This document shows, piece by piece, positions 24,921 through 34,432 of a DNA stretch of 64,000 nucleotides. The notes below the pieces were generated by a model that was not told the origin of the DNA, made no database searches, and saw only the letters and a list, made by a program, of their open reading frames with translations. This DNA is from Tenacibaculum piscium (GTDB lineage: Bacteria; Bacteroidota; Bacteroidia; Flavobacteriales; Flavobacteriaceae), in NCBI RefSeq assembly GCF_021390715.1, contig NZ_JAJGWT010000001.1, forward strand, positions 67,839 through 131,838, written 5' to 3'. Positions within the stretch are counted from its first letter, which is position 1. Each line of letters starts with the position of its first letter. A program made the translations under genes and the position numbers.

Positions 24921-25343
24921 ATGAAATTAAATATAACAGACGGAGAATTAAAAATTGTAATGGATACGCCTGCTTTTAACAAATTTTCTCTTAAAGATGC
25001 TGGTTTAAAAGAAGATTCATACACTGTTGAAGGTGGTAATTTACGTTTAAATATCGCTTTAGGATATATTCAAGATTACAACTTTTATAAAATGCCTGTA
25101 ATTGAATTAGAATATGAAAATAATATCCACGAAAGTGAATGGATTGTAGAATTTAACGGCGAAAATATCTTAGAGAAAAAAGACCATTCTGGAACTAAAA
25201 CGATTTTATTATTAAACCGTAATAAAATGAATAAATTAGTACATCGTCATGAAAATAATTTAATTATTCATGGTGATTTTTCTGAAAAAGTAAACATCAA
25301 AAATTCTAGTACACTTAACTTACTAGAAGAACCTGGACAATAA
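24921..25343 (+). CDS. Uncharacterised 140-residue protein
   Basis: 140 residues, no signal peptide or membrane helix. Pattern of beta strands: LNITDGELKIVMDTPAF, SYTVEGGNLRLNIALGYI, MPVIELEYENNIHESEWIVEFNGENIL, KTILLLNRNKMNKLVHRHENNLIIHGDFS. It may be a small beta-sandwich. I do not recognise a family. Single gene with its own terminator (25400-25434). Confidence 0.65.
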   Translation: MKLNITDGELKIVMDTPAFNKFSLKDAGLKEDSYTVEGGNLRLNIALGYIQDYNFYKMPVIELEYENNIHESEWIVEFNGENILEKKDHSGTKTILLLNRNKMNKLVHRHENNLIIHGDFSEKVNIKNSSTLNLLEEPGQ

Positions 25344-25399
25344 TATTGTTATCCCCCATTTATCATTATTTTTTATAATTTATCATTGATAAAAACACT

Positions 25400-25434
25400 A
25401 AAAAATCCTTCAAAAATATATTGAAGGATTTTTT
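25400..25434 (+). terminator. Terminator
   Basis: AAAAAATCCTTCAA, loop AAATATA, TTGAAGGATTTTTTTT. Confidence 0.85.
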
Positions 25435-25453
25435 TTTGATAATTTGTCTTAGG

Positions 25454-25732
25454 TTATCTCATCATAGCGGTGCGTTGATAATCTAAAATAAATGATATGC
25501 TTTTTTCTTTTTCTAAATTTTCCCACTTAAAATAAAATTTTACAAAATTGCAATTTTTCTATAATTTTCATATTCTCTATTTTTAAATAGTTATTTTTAA
25601 TAATTGTATTTCTTTCTTTTAAATTCCAATCATCGGCGATGTATAATTTAGCATCATTATAAGGCGTTGTTCTTGTTTATTTTTTTCTTGAGAAGCATTT
25701 TCTACTTCATTTACTTCTTGCACTTCATTCAT
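25454..25732 (-). pseudogene. Frameshifted remnant of a small unknown gene
   Basis: From ATG at 25732 the frame reads MNEVQEVNEVENASQEKNKQ and then runs to an early stop. A second frame continues with YNDAKLYIADDWNLKERN and TIIKNNYLKIEN, and a third with FYFKWENLEKEKSISF up to DYQRTAMMR and TAA at 25454-25456. The three pieces join into one plausible protein of about 90 residues if two indels are undone. No family recognised. Divergent from the WYL regulator, a likely former target of it. Confidence 0.5.
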
Positions 25733-25777
25733 AGTAACTTTTTTTTTGATTTATTTATACTACAAAGTAACAGCTTC

Positions 25778-25828
25778 ATTTTCCACGAAATTAGGAAAAT
25801 AAAAGATTTCCCATTTTTATGGAAAATC
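25778..25828. promoter_or_regulatory. Two TTTCC-N9-GGAAA palindromes upstream of the WYL gene
   Basis: Site 1: ATTTTCC (25778-25784), 9 bases, GGAAAAT (25794-25800), perfect. Site 2: TTTCC (25807-25811), 9 bases, GGAAA (25821-25825). Same half-site and spacing, 27 bases apart. The second lies 9 bases before the -7 box (25835), where a bound protein would block transcription. Likely autoregulatory operators. Confidence 0.55.
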
Positions 25829-25834
25829 AAAGCG

Positions 25835-25842
25835 TATCTTTG
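25835..25842 (+). promoter_or_regulatory. -7 box for the WYL regulator
   Basis: TATCTTTG, exact TAnnTTTG. It lies inside the longest open frame, so translation should start at the ATG at 25885 rather than 25819. Confidence 0.55.
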
Positions 25843-25884
25843 ATTGATAAAAGAAATATCAACAATAAAAAAGAAGAAAAAATT

Positions 25885-26781
25885 ATGAAAAATAACATCA
25901 GTAAAAAAATACAACGGCAAATTACTATCATCAATTTTCTAAAAACAGAAACAAAATCTAGTAATGCAATTTTACAGCATCTCGCACTAAAAGGACACAG
26001 TAAAAGTACCAGTACTTTAAGTAATGACATTAAAAGTTTAAAAGAAAGTGGCTTCAAAATTGATGACAATACCAAAGGATATTATACCTTATTTTTTGAG
26101 GAATGTAACGAACTTTTTTCACATTTTGTAAAATATCAATCCATGGCAATTGCCTATGAGAAAGCTTTACAAATCCCCGAAAAATATATGCAATATATTT
26201 TATTTGAACCCAATGCTCTAGAATTTAATTTAGATATTTTCAGTACTATTTTTGATGCAATTATCAAAAAAGTAGCAGTAACTTTTAATCATGTAAATTA
26301 TAAACGAAATAACGCTGTAAAAAAATATATTTTTGAACCCTATGTATTAAAAGAATTTCAAAATAGATGGTATGTTATCGGTAAAACCGAAAAAGGATAC
26401 CGAACTTTTTCTTTGGATAGAATTTCAGATTTAGAACTTACCAAAAATAAAATCGCTATTAATTTAGAACGTATTGAAGAAAAATTACGCTATACCGTTG
26501 GTGTTAGTTTTAATGAAGAAACCATCAAACCGATACAAATTAAATTGAAAATTAATAACAGTCAGAAAGAATATATAAAAACAACCCCTATTTTTAAATA
26601 TCAAAAAATAACCGAAGAAAATCCTGATTTTTTTATCTTGAGTTTATTTGTTGGAAATTCGATTGAACTGCATCAAAAAATATTAAAATACGGACATCGA
26701 ATTGAAGTTTTAGAACCGCTTAGTTTACGAAAAGAAATTGCAGATGAAGTAACAGGATTAATGAAAAATTATCATCTTTAA
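25885..26781 (+). CDS. WYL-domain transcriptional regulator
   Basis: 298 residues from 25885. N-terminal winged helix-turn-helix (KKIQRQITIINFLKTETKSSNAILQHLAL...STSTLSNDIKSLKESGF, about 8-60), then a WYL domain with FEPYVLKEFQNRWYVIGKTEKGYRTFSLDRISDLELT (about 143-180), which binds ligands or nucleic acid ends in this family, and a WCX-like C-terminal domain (to LRKEIADEVTGLM). WYL regulators often control defence or DNA-damage loci. Its stop codon directly abuts the stop codon of convergent recQ (26781/26782), leaving no space for a terminator. Confidence 0.85.
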   Translation: MKNNISKKIQRQITIINFLKTETKSSNAILQHLALKGHSKSTSTLSNDIKSLKESGFKIDDNTKGYYTLFFEECNELFSHFVKYQSMAIAYEKALQIPEKYMQYILFEPNALEFNLDIFSTIFDAIIKKVAVTFNHVNYKRNNAVKKYIFEPYVLKEFQNRWYVIGKTEKGYRTFSLDRISDLELTKNKIAINLERIEEKLRYTVGVSFNEETIKPIQIKLKINNSQKEYIKTTPIFKYQKITEENPDFFILSLFVGNSIELHQKILKYGHRIEVLEPLSLRKEIADEVTGLMKNYHL

Positions 26782-28896
26782 TTACTTATTCTTTTGTAAA
26801 ATAGTCAATCCGACACGTATTTCTCCATACGGAACTTTTTCTCCTAAAAACTCAAAATAAGGTTTTAGTGTTGGTTCATTTTTTAAAACTTTTTTAGCAT
26901 TTGCTATTAATTTTAAGGTATCTACACTAATAAATTTATTTAGATTTACATCTTTTCCTTCTAAATATAATTTTGATAAATGAGAAAATATTGTTGGTGA
27001 TTTTAAATTTCGTTTCTCCGCTATTTCATCAATAGAAAAACCTTCTTTGTATAAATTATACGTTTCTAAAGTAGTATCTTTTTTTCCTTGTTTTTTATGT
27101 TTGATAAATTTTTTAATTTCTTCCATAAATTCACCTCCGTACACTTCTAACTTTCTATTTCCTACACCACTAACGGCTAAAAATGCCGAATCTGTTTGCG
27201 GACGTTCGTTTTCTAAGGCTCGTAATGTAGCATCACTAAAAACCAAATAAGCAGGAATATCTTCTTCTTTTGCAATACGAGTACGTAATTTTCGTAAAGC
27301 TTCAAATAAACTACCAGTTGGCGTTTTTATTGCTGATTTTTTCTTTTTTACACCTGCTACTTTTACTTCTTTCTTAAATTCAACAGGCGTTGTTAATTGC
27401 ACTTTTTGACCATCAAAAAGTACTTTTTTTGAAAATTCTGTTAACTGTAAGCTATTCTTTAAGTGAAAAGCAATTCGGCAATACCCTTGATTTATCAACT
27501 GAACAATATAATGTTGCCAATGCTGCCATGAAATATCATTTCCGATGCCGTAAGTTTTTAAAGTTTGATAATTCTTATCAAAAACATTGGCGTTTTTTGC
27601 CCCTCGAAGCACGTCAATTACAGTTCCCATTCCTTCTTTTTCTCGCAATCTGTAAATTGCCGAAAGCGCTTTTTGAGCAATAATAGTTCCGTCAAAAAAC
27701 TGTACTGGATTTTTACAAACATCACAATTTCCACAATTTTTCTCGATTAATTCACCAAAATAACTCAGTAAAATTTTTCGTCGGCAAACCGTTGCTTCAG
27801 AAAATTGTTTCATGCGATCTAATTTCGCATTTTCTAATTCTTGATTATTTCCATTTTCAATAAATTGACGCAACTGAATTACATCTGCATAACTATGAAA
27901 TAGTAAGGCTTCGGCAGATAAACCATCTCTTCCTGCACGTCCTATTTCCTGATAATATCCTTCAATATTTTTGGGCATATTATAATGAATTACCCAACGC
28001 ACATTCGATTTATCGATTCCCATTCCAAAAGCAACTGTTGCACAAATAATTTGGACATCATCTTTAATAAAATCTTCTTGATTTTTTGCACGTTCTTCAA
28101 AAGTTAAACCTGCATGATACGCTTTTGCATTGATATTATTTTGCTTTAATTTACTTGCCAATTGCTCTGTAGCTTTTCTACTTAAGCAATAAATAATTCC
28201 TGCATCATTTGGCTTTTTGTTGATAAATTTAATAATCTGTTGCACTCTATCATTTGCAGGTCGGACTTCTAAACTGATGTTTTCTCGATTAAAAGAACTC
28301 ACATATTTTGTAGCATTTGGTACAGCTAATTGTGCTAAAATATCTTCTTGAGTCGCTTTATCAGCAGTAGCAGTTAAAGCGATAATTGGCACATCGGGTA
28401 AGGTTCTTTTCAGAAAAGATAACTGTTTATAAGAAGGTCTAAAATCATGACCCCAAGAAGAAATACAATGTGCTTCATCAATCGCAACACAACTAATATA
28501 TTGCTGATTTAATAAGTTTTGAAGCAATGCTAAACTCTCAGGAGCAACGTATAAAAGCTTCACTTTTTTATTGATAACCGCATCAAAAACGGCTTTTTGC
28601 TCTTCCGAAGATTGACTACTATTATAATACGTTGCAGGTATTCCGTTGGCTTTTAAACTATCAACCTGATCTTTCATCAGCGCAATTAATGGCGATATTA
28701 CCAAAGTAATTCCTTCAAAAAATAATGCAGGCAACTGAAAACAAATAGATTTCCCTCCTCCTGTTGGCATTATTACTAAGGTATCTTTTTTAGCTAAAAC
28801 ATTTTCAATAATTGCTTTTTGCTGTAACCGAAAACTGTCGTATCCAAAATTAGTTTTTAATTTTACTAATAAATCTTTTTCTGTTAGCTGTATCAT
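26782..28896 (-). CDS. recQ: ATP-dependent DNA helicase RecQ
   Basis: 704 residues. Unwinds DNA 3' to 5' in recombination and fork repair. Motif I VIMPTGGGKSICFQLPA, motif II AIDEAHCISSWGHDFRPSY, motif V AFGMGIDKSNVRWV and motif VI YYQEIGRAGRDG are intact; the RQC zinc site is CRRKILLSYFGE...NCGNCDVC (about 372-394). An HRDC domain (LRTRIAKEEDIPAYLVFSDATL, about 535-600) and a C-terminal HTH_40-like helix-turn-helix (YKEGFSIDEIAEKRNLKSPTIFSHL) follow, the usual Bacteroidota layout. Convergent and stop-to-stop with the WYL gene. Confidence 0.93.
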   Translation of the reverse strand: MIQLTEKDLLVKLKTNFGYDSFRLQQKAIIENVLAKKDTLVIMPTGGGKSICFQLPALFFEGITLVISPLIALMKDQVDSLKANGIPATYYNSSQSSEEQKAVFDAVINKKVKLLYVAPESLALLQNLLNQQYISCVAIDEAHCISSWGHDFRPSYKQLSFLKRTLPDVPIIALTATADKATQEDILAQLAVPNATKYVSSFNRENISLEVRPANDRVQQIIKFINKKPNDAGIIYCLSRKATEQLASKLKQNNINAKAYHAGLTFEERAKNQEDFIKDDVQIICATVAFGMGIDKSNVRWVIHYNMPKNIEGYYQEIGRAGRDGLSAEALLFHSYADVIQLRQFIENGNNQELENAKLDRMKQFSEATVCRRKILLSYFGELIEKNCGNCDVCKNPVQFFDGTIIAQKALSAIYRLREKEGMGTVIDVLRGAKNANVFDKNYQTLKTYGIGNDISWQHWQHYIVQLINQGYCRIAFHLKNSLQLTEFSKKVLFDGQKVQLTTPVEFKKEVKVAGVKKKKSAIKTPTGSLFEALRKLRTRIAKEEDIPAYLVFSDATLRALENERPQTDSAFLAVSGVGNRKLEVYGGEFMEEIKKFIKHKKQGKKDTTLETYNLYKEGFSIDEIAEKRNLKSPTIFSHLSKLYLEGKDVNLNKFISVDTLKLIANAKKVLKNEPTLKPYFEFLGEKVPYGEIRVGLTILQKNK

Positions 28897-28913
28897 TTCA
28901 CAAAAATAATCAT

Positions 28914-28950
28914 AAAAAAAAACGTAGAAATTAAATTCTACGTTTCTTTT
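28914..28950 (-). terminator. Terminator downstream of the trp operon
   Basis: AAACGTAGAA, A/T loop, TTCTACGTTT with A and T tracts on either side; ends minus-strand transcripts from trpA before recQ. Confidence 0.75.
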
Positions 28951-28971
28951 AAATACTTATTAAAATATTTT

Positions 28972-29055
28972 GAAGCTATTTCCCGCTTTCCGCACTCGCT
29001 TTTTTTTGAAAAAAAATCAAAAAAAGAGCTCAAACAATTGCTTCAATCGGGGCTA
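28972..29055. repeat. Dispersed intergenic repeat, family B copy 2
   Basis: Same ends as 13688-13787 (GAAGCTATTTCCCGC ... AATTGCTTCAATCGGGGCTA), with a shorter A/T hairpin in the middle. Lies just after trpA. Confidence 0.75.
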
Positions 29056-29110
29056 AACATTTTTACTTTATTATTTACAACTATTAAAACAAATTGCATC
29101 TTTATAGAAA

Positions 29111-29878
29111 TTAAGCGTTAATAACAGTACTAACAAAATTAGAAATACCTGCTACTCCATTTTTATCTAAATCTTTAATAAAAGCAGAACCTATAATTGC
29201 ACCATCGGCATAACTACAAGCAGTTGTAAATGTTTTATTGTCTGATATACCAAAACCAACAACTAATTTACTCTTTAAATTCATTGCTTCAATTCGCTTA
29301 AAGTAATCAATTTGTTCTGTTGATATTTCTCCTTTTGCTCCTGTAATAGATGCCGAAGCAACTACATAAATAAAAGCATCAGTAAGTGCATCAATTTTTC
29401 GAATACGTTCTTCAGATGTATGAGGCGTAATTAAAAACACATTAGTAATTCCGTACTTTTCGAATAATGCTTTATAATGATTTTCATATTCAATCATTGG
29501 TAAATCAGGAAAAATAACAGTTTTCATACCGCAATCTTTTACTGCTTGACAAAATTTATCCTCACCATATTTAATAAGCTGATTCAAATATCCCATTAAA
29601 ACTAATGGTGTTTTATTGGTGTCTTTAATTGATTTTAATTGCTCAAAAACAACATCTAAATTCATTCCGTTTTGTAAAGCTCTATGGCTACTGTCTTGTA
29701 TCGTAGTACCATCTGCTAAAGGATCAGAATACGGCAAACCAACTTCTATAAAATCAACACCATTTTCACTTAAATCGTGTATAATTTTGGTGGTATCATC
29801 TAACTTTGGAAAACCTGCTGTAAAAAATATAGAAAGTAAATCTTTCTTTTCTTGAAATATTTCTTTTAATAATTTCAT
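29111..29878 (-). CDS. trpA: Tryptophan synthase alpha chain
   Basis: 255 residues. Cleaves indole-3-glycerol phosphate to indole and glyceraldehyde-3-phosphate. FIEVGLPYSDPLADGTTIQDSSHRAL contains the catalytic Glu and Asp (about 40 and 51); VVGFGISDNKTFTTACSYADGAIIGSAF is the phosphate-binding barrel end. Last gene of trpEGDCFBA, 4 bases after trpB, with which it forms the alpha2-beta2 channel complex. Repeat family B and a terminator follow. Confidence 0.95.
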   Translation of the reverse strand: MKLLKEIFQEKKDLLSIFFTAGFPKLDDTTKIIHDLSENGVDFIEVGLPYSDPLADGTTIQDSSHRALQNGMNLDVVFEQLKSIKDTNKTPLVLMGYLNQLIKYGEDKFCQAVKDCGMKTVIFPDLPMIEYENHYKALFEKYGITNVFLITPHTSEERIRKIDALTDAFIYVVASASITGAKGEISTEQIDYFKRIEAMNLKSKLVVGFGISDNKTFTTACSYADGAIIGSAFIKDLDKNGVAGISNFVSTVINA

Positions 29879-29882
29879 GGCT

Positions 29883-31061
29883 TTATTCTTTTAAATACTT
29901 CATATACGTTTCTAAATCCTTATCACCTCTTCCTGATAAGTTTATAACAATTACTTGATCTTTTTTCAAATCCATTTTAGATAAAACAGCCAATGCATGT
30001 GCTGTTTCTAAAGCAGGAATAATTCCTTCTAATTTGGTTAATTCAAAAGCAGCAGCTAAAGCTTCATCATCTGTTGCATTCAAAAATTCGGCACGCTTAG
30101 TTTCATGTAAAAAAGCATGTAAAGGACCAACTCCAGGATAATCTAATCCTGCAGAAATAGAATATGGCTCTGTAATTTGTCCGTATTCATCTTGCATTAA
30201 AATAGTTTTACTTCCATGAATTACACCAACTTGTCCTAATTGAGATGTTGCTGCACTTTCACCAGAATCAACTCCTAAACCACCAGCTTCTACTGCTACT
30301 AAACCTACTTCTTCATCTTCTAAATAATGATAAAAAGCACCAGCCGCATTACTACCACCTCCAACACAGGCAATAATTGTATCAGGGTTTTCTTTTCCTG
30401 TTTTTTCTTTTAGTTGCCATTTCATTTCTTCTGAAATAATAGCTTGTAAACGTGCTACCATATCAGGATACGGAGCAGGACCAACAACAGAACCAATTAA
30501 ATAATAACTATCTGGATGTTGAATCCAATAACGAATTGCTTCGTTTGTAGCATCTTTTAAGGTTTTACTTCCACTTAATGCAGGCACAACTTTAGCTCCT
30601 AACATTTTCATTCGAGCAACATTAGGCGCTTGCCTTGCAATGTCTTTTTCACCCATAAAAACAATACACTCTAAACCCATTAAAGCACAAACTGTAGCTG
30701 TTGCAACACCATGTTGTCCTGCTCCTGTTTCTGCTATAATTTTTGTTTTACCTAGCTTTTTAGCTATTAAAATCTGTCCAACAGTATTGTTTACTTTGTG
30801 TGCTCCTGTATGATTTAAATCTTCACGTTTTAAATAAATAGTAGCACCATATTTTTCTGATAATCTTTCTGCCAAATACAACGGAGTAGGACGTCCAACA
30901 TAATCTTTTAACAATGCTTTGTATTCGTCTTGAAACTCTTTAGATTCGATAATTTTAATATAATTATCTTCTAACTCTTGTACGTTTGGATGTAATAATT
31001 CAGGAATAAATGCACCACCGAATTGCCCGTAATATCCTTCTTTAGTTGGTTGATATTTCAT
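29883..31061 (-). CDS. trpB: Tryptophan synthase beta chain
   Basis: 392 residues. PLP enzyme joining indole and serine. [18 protein letters not shown] carries the Schiff-base Lys (about 84); [13 protein letters not shown] is the substrate-carboxylate loop; [13 protein letters not shown] is the PLP phosphate site; LSGRGDKD closes the C-terminus. This is TrpB1, the type that works with TrpA. Sits between trpF (29-base gap) and trpA. Confidence 0.96.
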   Translation of the reverse strand: MKYQPTKEGYYGQFGGAFIPELLHPNVQELEDNYIKIIESKEFQDEYKALLKDYVGRPTPLYLAERLSEKYGATIYLKREDLNHTGAHKVNNTVGQILIAKKLGKTKIIAETGAGQHGVATATVCALMGLECIVFMGEKDIARQAPNVARMKMLGAKVVPALSGSKTLKDATNEAIRYWIQHPDSYYLIGSVVGPAPYPDMVARLQAIISEEMKWQLKEKTGKENPDTIIACVGGGSNAAGAFYHYLEDEEVGLVAVEAGGLGVDSGESAATSQLGQVGVIHGSKTILMQDEYGQITEPYSISAGLDYPGVGPLHAFLHETKRAEFLNATDDEALAAAFELTKLEGIIPALETAHALAVLSKMDLKKDQVIVINLSGRGDKDLETYMKYLKE

Positions 31062-31090
31062 TTTTTATCTATTTAGTATTCCTCACGGGT

Positions 31091-31753
31091 TTAAAAAACA
31101 TTGAGGTCTTTTTTAAATTTTGTTATATCTTCTACTGATTTTAAGCCAGCTGATGTTTCAAATTTACTATTTACATCTAAAGCATAAATAGGTAAATTTA
31201 ATGATTGTATTTTTTTTATTTCTGATACTTCTTCTAACCCAATTCCTCCACTTAAAAAAAATGGTTTTGTTAAATTATATTTTTGAAGTACAGCCCAATC
31301 AAAAGTAATTCCATTTCCTCCACGCTCTTTTCCTTTAGTATCGAATAAAAAGAAATCAACTAATGATTCGTATGGTTTTAAAACTTCAAAATCGAACGCA
31401 TCTTTAATTCCAAATACTTTTATCAATTCTGGAATTTTATATTTAAGATGTTGCTTTTTTTCAGCAATACTTTCTTCAAAAATGATTCTTAAACGCTGTA
31501 CATATCCTGGAGATTCATCACCATGTAATTGTAACGTATTTAAACCATATTCTTCAGTTAATGAAACTACAATTTCTGGAATTTCATTCACAAAAACACC
31601 TACTTTTTTTATCTCCTTAGGTAAATCGGGAATAATTCCTTCAAAATTTCTTTTTGATTTTTCATAGAAAATAAACCCTAAATAATCAGGTTGCAATGCT
31701 GCAACTTGTTGGATATTTTCTACATATTTCATTCCACAAACTTTCAATTTCAT
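31091..31753 (-). CDS. trpF: Phosphoribosylanthranilate isomerase
   Basis: 220 residues. Amadori rearrangement of phosphoribosylanthranilate. The general base and acid are visible: Cys in KVCGMKYVENI (about 6) and Asp in LFDTKGKERGGNGITFDW (about 128). PFFLSGGIGLEEV and YALDVNSKFETSAGLKS complete the phosphate and product site. Stand-alone, not fused to trpC as in enterobacteria; 2 bases from trpC. Confidence 0.93.
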   Translation of the reverse strand: MKLKVCGMKYVENIQQVAALQPDYLGFIFYEKSKRNFEGIIPDLPKEIKKVGVFVNEIPEIVVSLTEEYGLNTLQLHGDESPGYVQRLRIIFEESIAEKKQHLKYKIPELIKVFGIKDAFDFEVLKPYESLVDFFLFDTKGKERGGNGITFDWAVLQKYNLTKPFFLSGGIGLEEVSEIKKIQSLNLPIYALDVNSKFETSAGLKSVEDITKFKKDLNVF

Positions 31754-31755
31754 AT

Positions 31756-32544
31756 TTATCTTATTTGAGCGATAAAATCTTTACAAGCTTCTCCAGGGTT
31801 TTTTGTTTTCATAAAATTCTCTCCTATTAAAAATCCTTGAAAACCATATTCTTTTAAGCCTGTAATAATTCTAGGATCTGAAATTCCACTTTCTGAAACC
31901 TTAATTGCGGTATCAGGAATTTGCCCTGCCAAGTTGATAGAATGTTCTAAATCAACTTCAAAAGTTTTTAAATTTCTATTATTAATTCCGATAATTTTAT
32001 TATCCAAATCACTAATTTTATCTAAATCCTCTTGTGTGTGTATTTCGTATAAAACTTCTAAACCTAAATCGGTTGCTAATTGTCCGTAATTTTTAAGTTC
32101 TTGTTTTGTTAAACAAGCGGCGATTAATAAAATTACATCCGCTCCTATTGCTTTTGCTTCAACAATTTGAAAACCATCAACAATAAAATCTTTTCTTAAA
32201 ATTGGTATTTGCTGATTTACAGTTCTAGCTTCTAACAAATCTGCCATTGTTCCACCAAAAAAATTCGTATCCGTTAAAATAGATTGCGCTGCTACGTTGG
32301 CATTTAAATAACCTTCTGTTACTTCTAATATTGATGAAGTATCATTGATAATTCCTTTTGATGGCGATTTTCGTTTAAATTCGGCAATAATTCCTGTTGA
32401 ACCTGCTTTTAATAAGGACTTTTTTAATGAAAAAGGGTCATTTTTAAAATTCGGACTTTTCACCAATTTACTCACAGGAACTTCCGCTTTTATTTTAGCA
32501 ACTTCTGTTTTCTTAAAGGCAATTATTTTATCTAAAATTGTCAT
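31756..32544 (-). CDS. trpC: Indole-3-glycerol phosphate synthase
   Basis: 262 residues. Ring closure to indole-3-glycerol phosphate. IAEFKRKSPSKG holds the catalytic Lys (about 56), LRKDFIVDGFQIVEAKAIGADVILLIAA another catalytic Lys, IIGINNRNLKTFEVD and SESGISDP the phosphate and indole contacts. Stand-alone barrel domain. 30 bases after trpD. Confidence 0.95.
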   Translation of the reverse strand: MTILDKIIAFKKTEVAKIKAEVPVSKLVKSPNFKNDPFSLKKSLLKAGSTGIIAEFKRKSPSKGIINDTSSILEVTEGYLNANVAAQSILTDTNFFGGTMADLLEARTVNQQIPILRKDFIVDGFQIVEAKAIGADVILLIAACLTKQELKNYGQLATDLGLEVLYEIHTQEDLDKISDLDNKIIGINNRNLKTFEVDLEHSINLAGQIPDTAIKVSESGISDPRIITGLKEYGFQGFLIGENFMKTKNPGEACKDFIAQIR

Positions 32545-32574
32545 TTTTTTGTACTTTTTTTATGCTTTTTATTT

Positions 32575-33564
32575 TTACAAACCTGTAATTGCCGATAAAC
32601 AAGATTTTGCTTTCAATCCTAATAAAGAATCTTTTGCTTCTTGATATGCATCTTCAAAACTCTTATTTTCATCAACAATTTTCAGAGCAAAAGCGGCGTT
32701 TGTTAAAACTACGCTATTTTGTGCTTGAGTTCCGTTTCCTTCGATAATATTTTTGAATATTTTAGCCGCATCAGCAACCGATTGTCCTCCAAAAACATCG
32801 GATTGTTGCAATCTTTTTTGCCCTAAATCTTCTGGATTTATTAATTGTTCGCCATTTTTAGTGAACAATTTAAAACCGCTTGTTAATGAAATTTCATCAT
32901 AGCCATCAAGCGAATGTACAATTCCGTAATTTGTATTTTCTTCTTGCAAAATATAATTATACAGACGAGCAACTTCTAAATTAAACGTTCCTAATAATTG
33001 ATTTTTTGGCGAACTTGGGTTTACTAAAGGTCCTAAAATATTGAAAAACGTTTTTAACGCTAATTCTTTTCTTGTTGCACTTACCGCTTTCATTGCTGGA
33101 TGAAATTTCGGCGCGTGTAAAAAGCAGATATTTGCTTTTTCTAAATGCGATTTTAAAACCGCTTCATCGTTGGTAAATTTATAGCCAAAACTTTCTAACA
33201 TATCCGAAGAACCCGATTTTGATGACACCGAATAATTACCATGTTTTGCCACTTTTTGCCCAGTTCCTGCCACGACAAAAGAAGTCATTGTTGAAATATT
33301 AAACGTATCTTTTCCATCGCCACCAGTTCCGACAATATCGATGGTATTATAGTCTGATAAATCTACTTTTATTGCCAATTCTATTAACGCATTTCTAAAA
33401 CCCGCAAGCTCATCCGCCGTAATTGGACGCATCATAAAAACCGTCATAAAAGAAGCTAAATGTGCTTCGTTAAATTTTCCAGAAGAAATATCAATTAAAA
33501 CCTGTTTTGCTTCTTCTTTTGATAATCTTTTATGTTGATATAAATTATTTAAAATTTCTTTCAT
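32575..33564 (-). CDS. trpD: Anthranilate phosphoribosyltransferase
   Basis: 329 residues. Transfers phosphoribosyl from PRPP to anthranilate. DIVGTGGDGKDTFNISTMTSFVVAG (about 80-104) is the PRPP loop; KHGNYSVSSKSGSSDMLESFG is the anthranilate-binding segment; DEISLTS is the metal site. A separate protein, not fused to the TrpG amidotransferase. 25 bases after trpG. Confidence 0.95.
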   Translation of the reverse strand: MKEILNNLYQHKRLSKEEAKQVLIDISSGKFNEAHLASFMTVFMMRPITADELAGFRNALIELAIKVDLSDYNTIDIVGTGGDGKDTFNISTMTSFVVAGTGQKVAKHGNYSVSSKSGSSDMLESFGYKFTNDEAVLKSHLEKANICFLHAPKFHPAMKAVSATRKELALKTFFNILGPLVNPSSPKNQLLGTFNLEVARLYNYILQEENTNYGIVHSLDGYDEISLTSGFKLFTKNGEQLINPEDLGQKRLQQSDVFGGQSVADAAKIFKNIIEGNGTQAQNSVVLTNAAFALKIVDENKSFEDAYQEAKDSLLGLKAKSCLSAITGL

Positions 33565-33589
33565 GATTTTAAAAGACTTTTATAAGGTT

Positions 33590-34168
33590 TTATTTTTTGA
33601 TATTTTCTAAAAAGTTTCGAACTATTTGCTCACCAACTTCTGTTAATATTGATTCTGGGTGAAATTGCACTGCGGATAAATTAAATTCTTTATGCTGAAT
33701 TGCTTGAATTCCTCCTTGCTCATCTTTTGCCGTAATCATTAATTCTGATGGAAAATTTTTGTGCGATGCTGTCCAAGAATGGTATCTAGCAGCTTTAAAT
33801 TTCTGTGGAATATCTTTAAAAATAACCGCATCTTTTTTGATGATTTCCATTTCCGTAGCAACTCCGTGAAATACTTCGCCCATGTTTTCGATTGCTCCGC
33901 CAAAAACTTCAGTAATTGCTTGTAAACCTAAACAAACACCAAAAATGGGTTTTTTCCCTGCATAATTTCTGATAACTTCTTTTAAAATTCCTGCTTCGTC
34001 AGGAATTCCTGGTCCTGGCGATAAAAAAATCACATCATAACGGTCAATTTCTGCTATTGAAATTTCGTCATTTCTAAATACATCGGGCAAATTTCCCGTA
34101 ATATCTTCGACCATGTGCACCAAATTATAGGTAAATGAATCGTAATTATCTAGTATTAATATTTTCAT
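33590..34168 (-). CDS. trpG: Anthranilate synthase glutamine amidotransferase subunit
   Basis: 192 residues. Class I glutaminase that feeds ammonia to TrpE. Triad: Cys in IFGVCLGLQAI (about 79), His and Glu in VQFHPESIL (about 170-172). SPGPGIPDEAG is the oxyanion loop. Could also serve PabB (aminodeoxychorismate synthase), as no pabA is seen. A 341-base spacer containing repeats separates it from trpE, unusual within this operon. Confidence 0.92.
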   Translation of the reverse strand: MKILILDNYDSFTYNLVHMVEDITGNLPDVFRNDEISIAEIDRYDVIFLSPGPGIPDEAGILKEVIRNYAGKKPIFGVCLGLQAITEVFGGAIENMGEVFHGVATEMEIIKKDAVIFKDIPQKFKAARYHSWTASHKNFPSELMITAKDEQGGIQAIQHKEFNLSAVQFHPESILTEVGEQIVRNFLENIKK

Positions 34169-34203
34169 CTTCTTTTAAAAATTGAATGATTAAATAATTT
34201 TTA

Positions 34204-34383
34204 GAGCCTGTTTAAATTTCATCTGAAAAAAAAAATATCACAGAAAAATAAGGAATCGCATCCGTCAAACTGAATTTATTTCAGGTTCGCATCCTGATTT
34301 GCCGTAGTTCTTCTGTTGATGCGATGCTGAAATAAATTCAGCATGACGAGAATCTAGTCTTTATTTAATTTTTAAACAAACTA
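34204..34383. mobile_element. MITE-like element inside the trp operon
   Basis: Starts GAGCCTGTTTAAATTTCATC, ends TTTAAACAAACTA (a decayed copy of TTTAAACAGGCTC), flanked by TTA on both sides (34201-34203, 34384-34386). Shares with 22331-22622 the CGTCAAACTGAATTTATTTC segment and the CGCATCCTGATTTGCCGTAG segment. 180 bases, no ORF. It lies between trpE and trpG. Confidence 0.7.
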
Positions 34384-34432
34384 TTAATCTTTTTAAATAT
34401 TTATTTTCTTGATTTCTGGCTGATTTTTTTTT

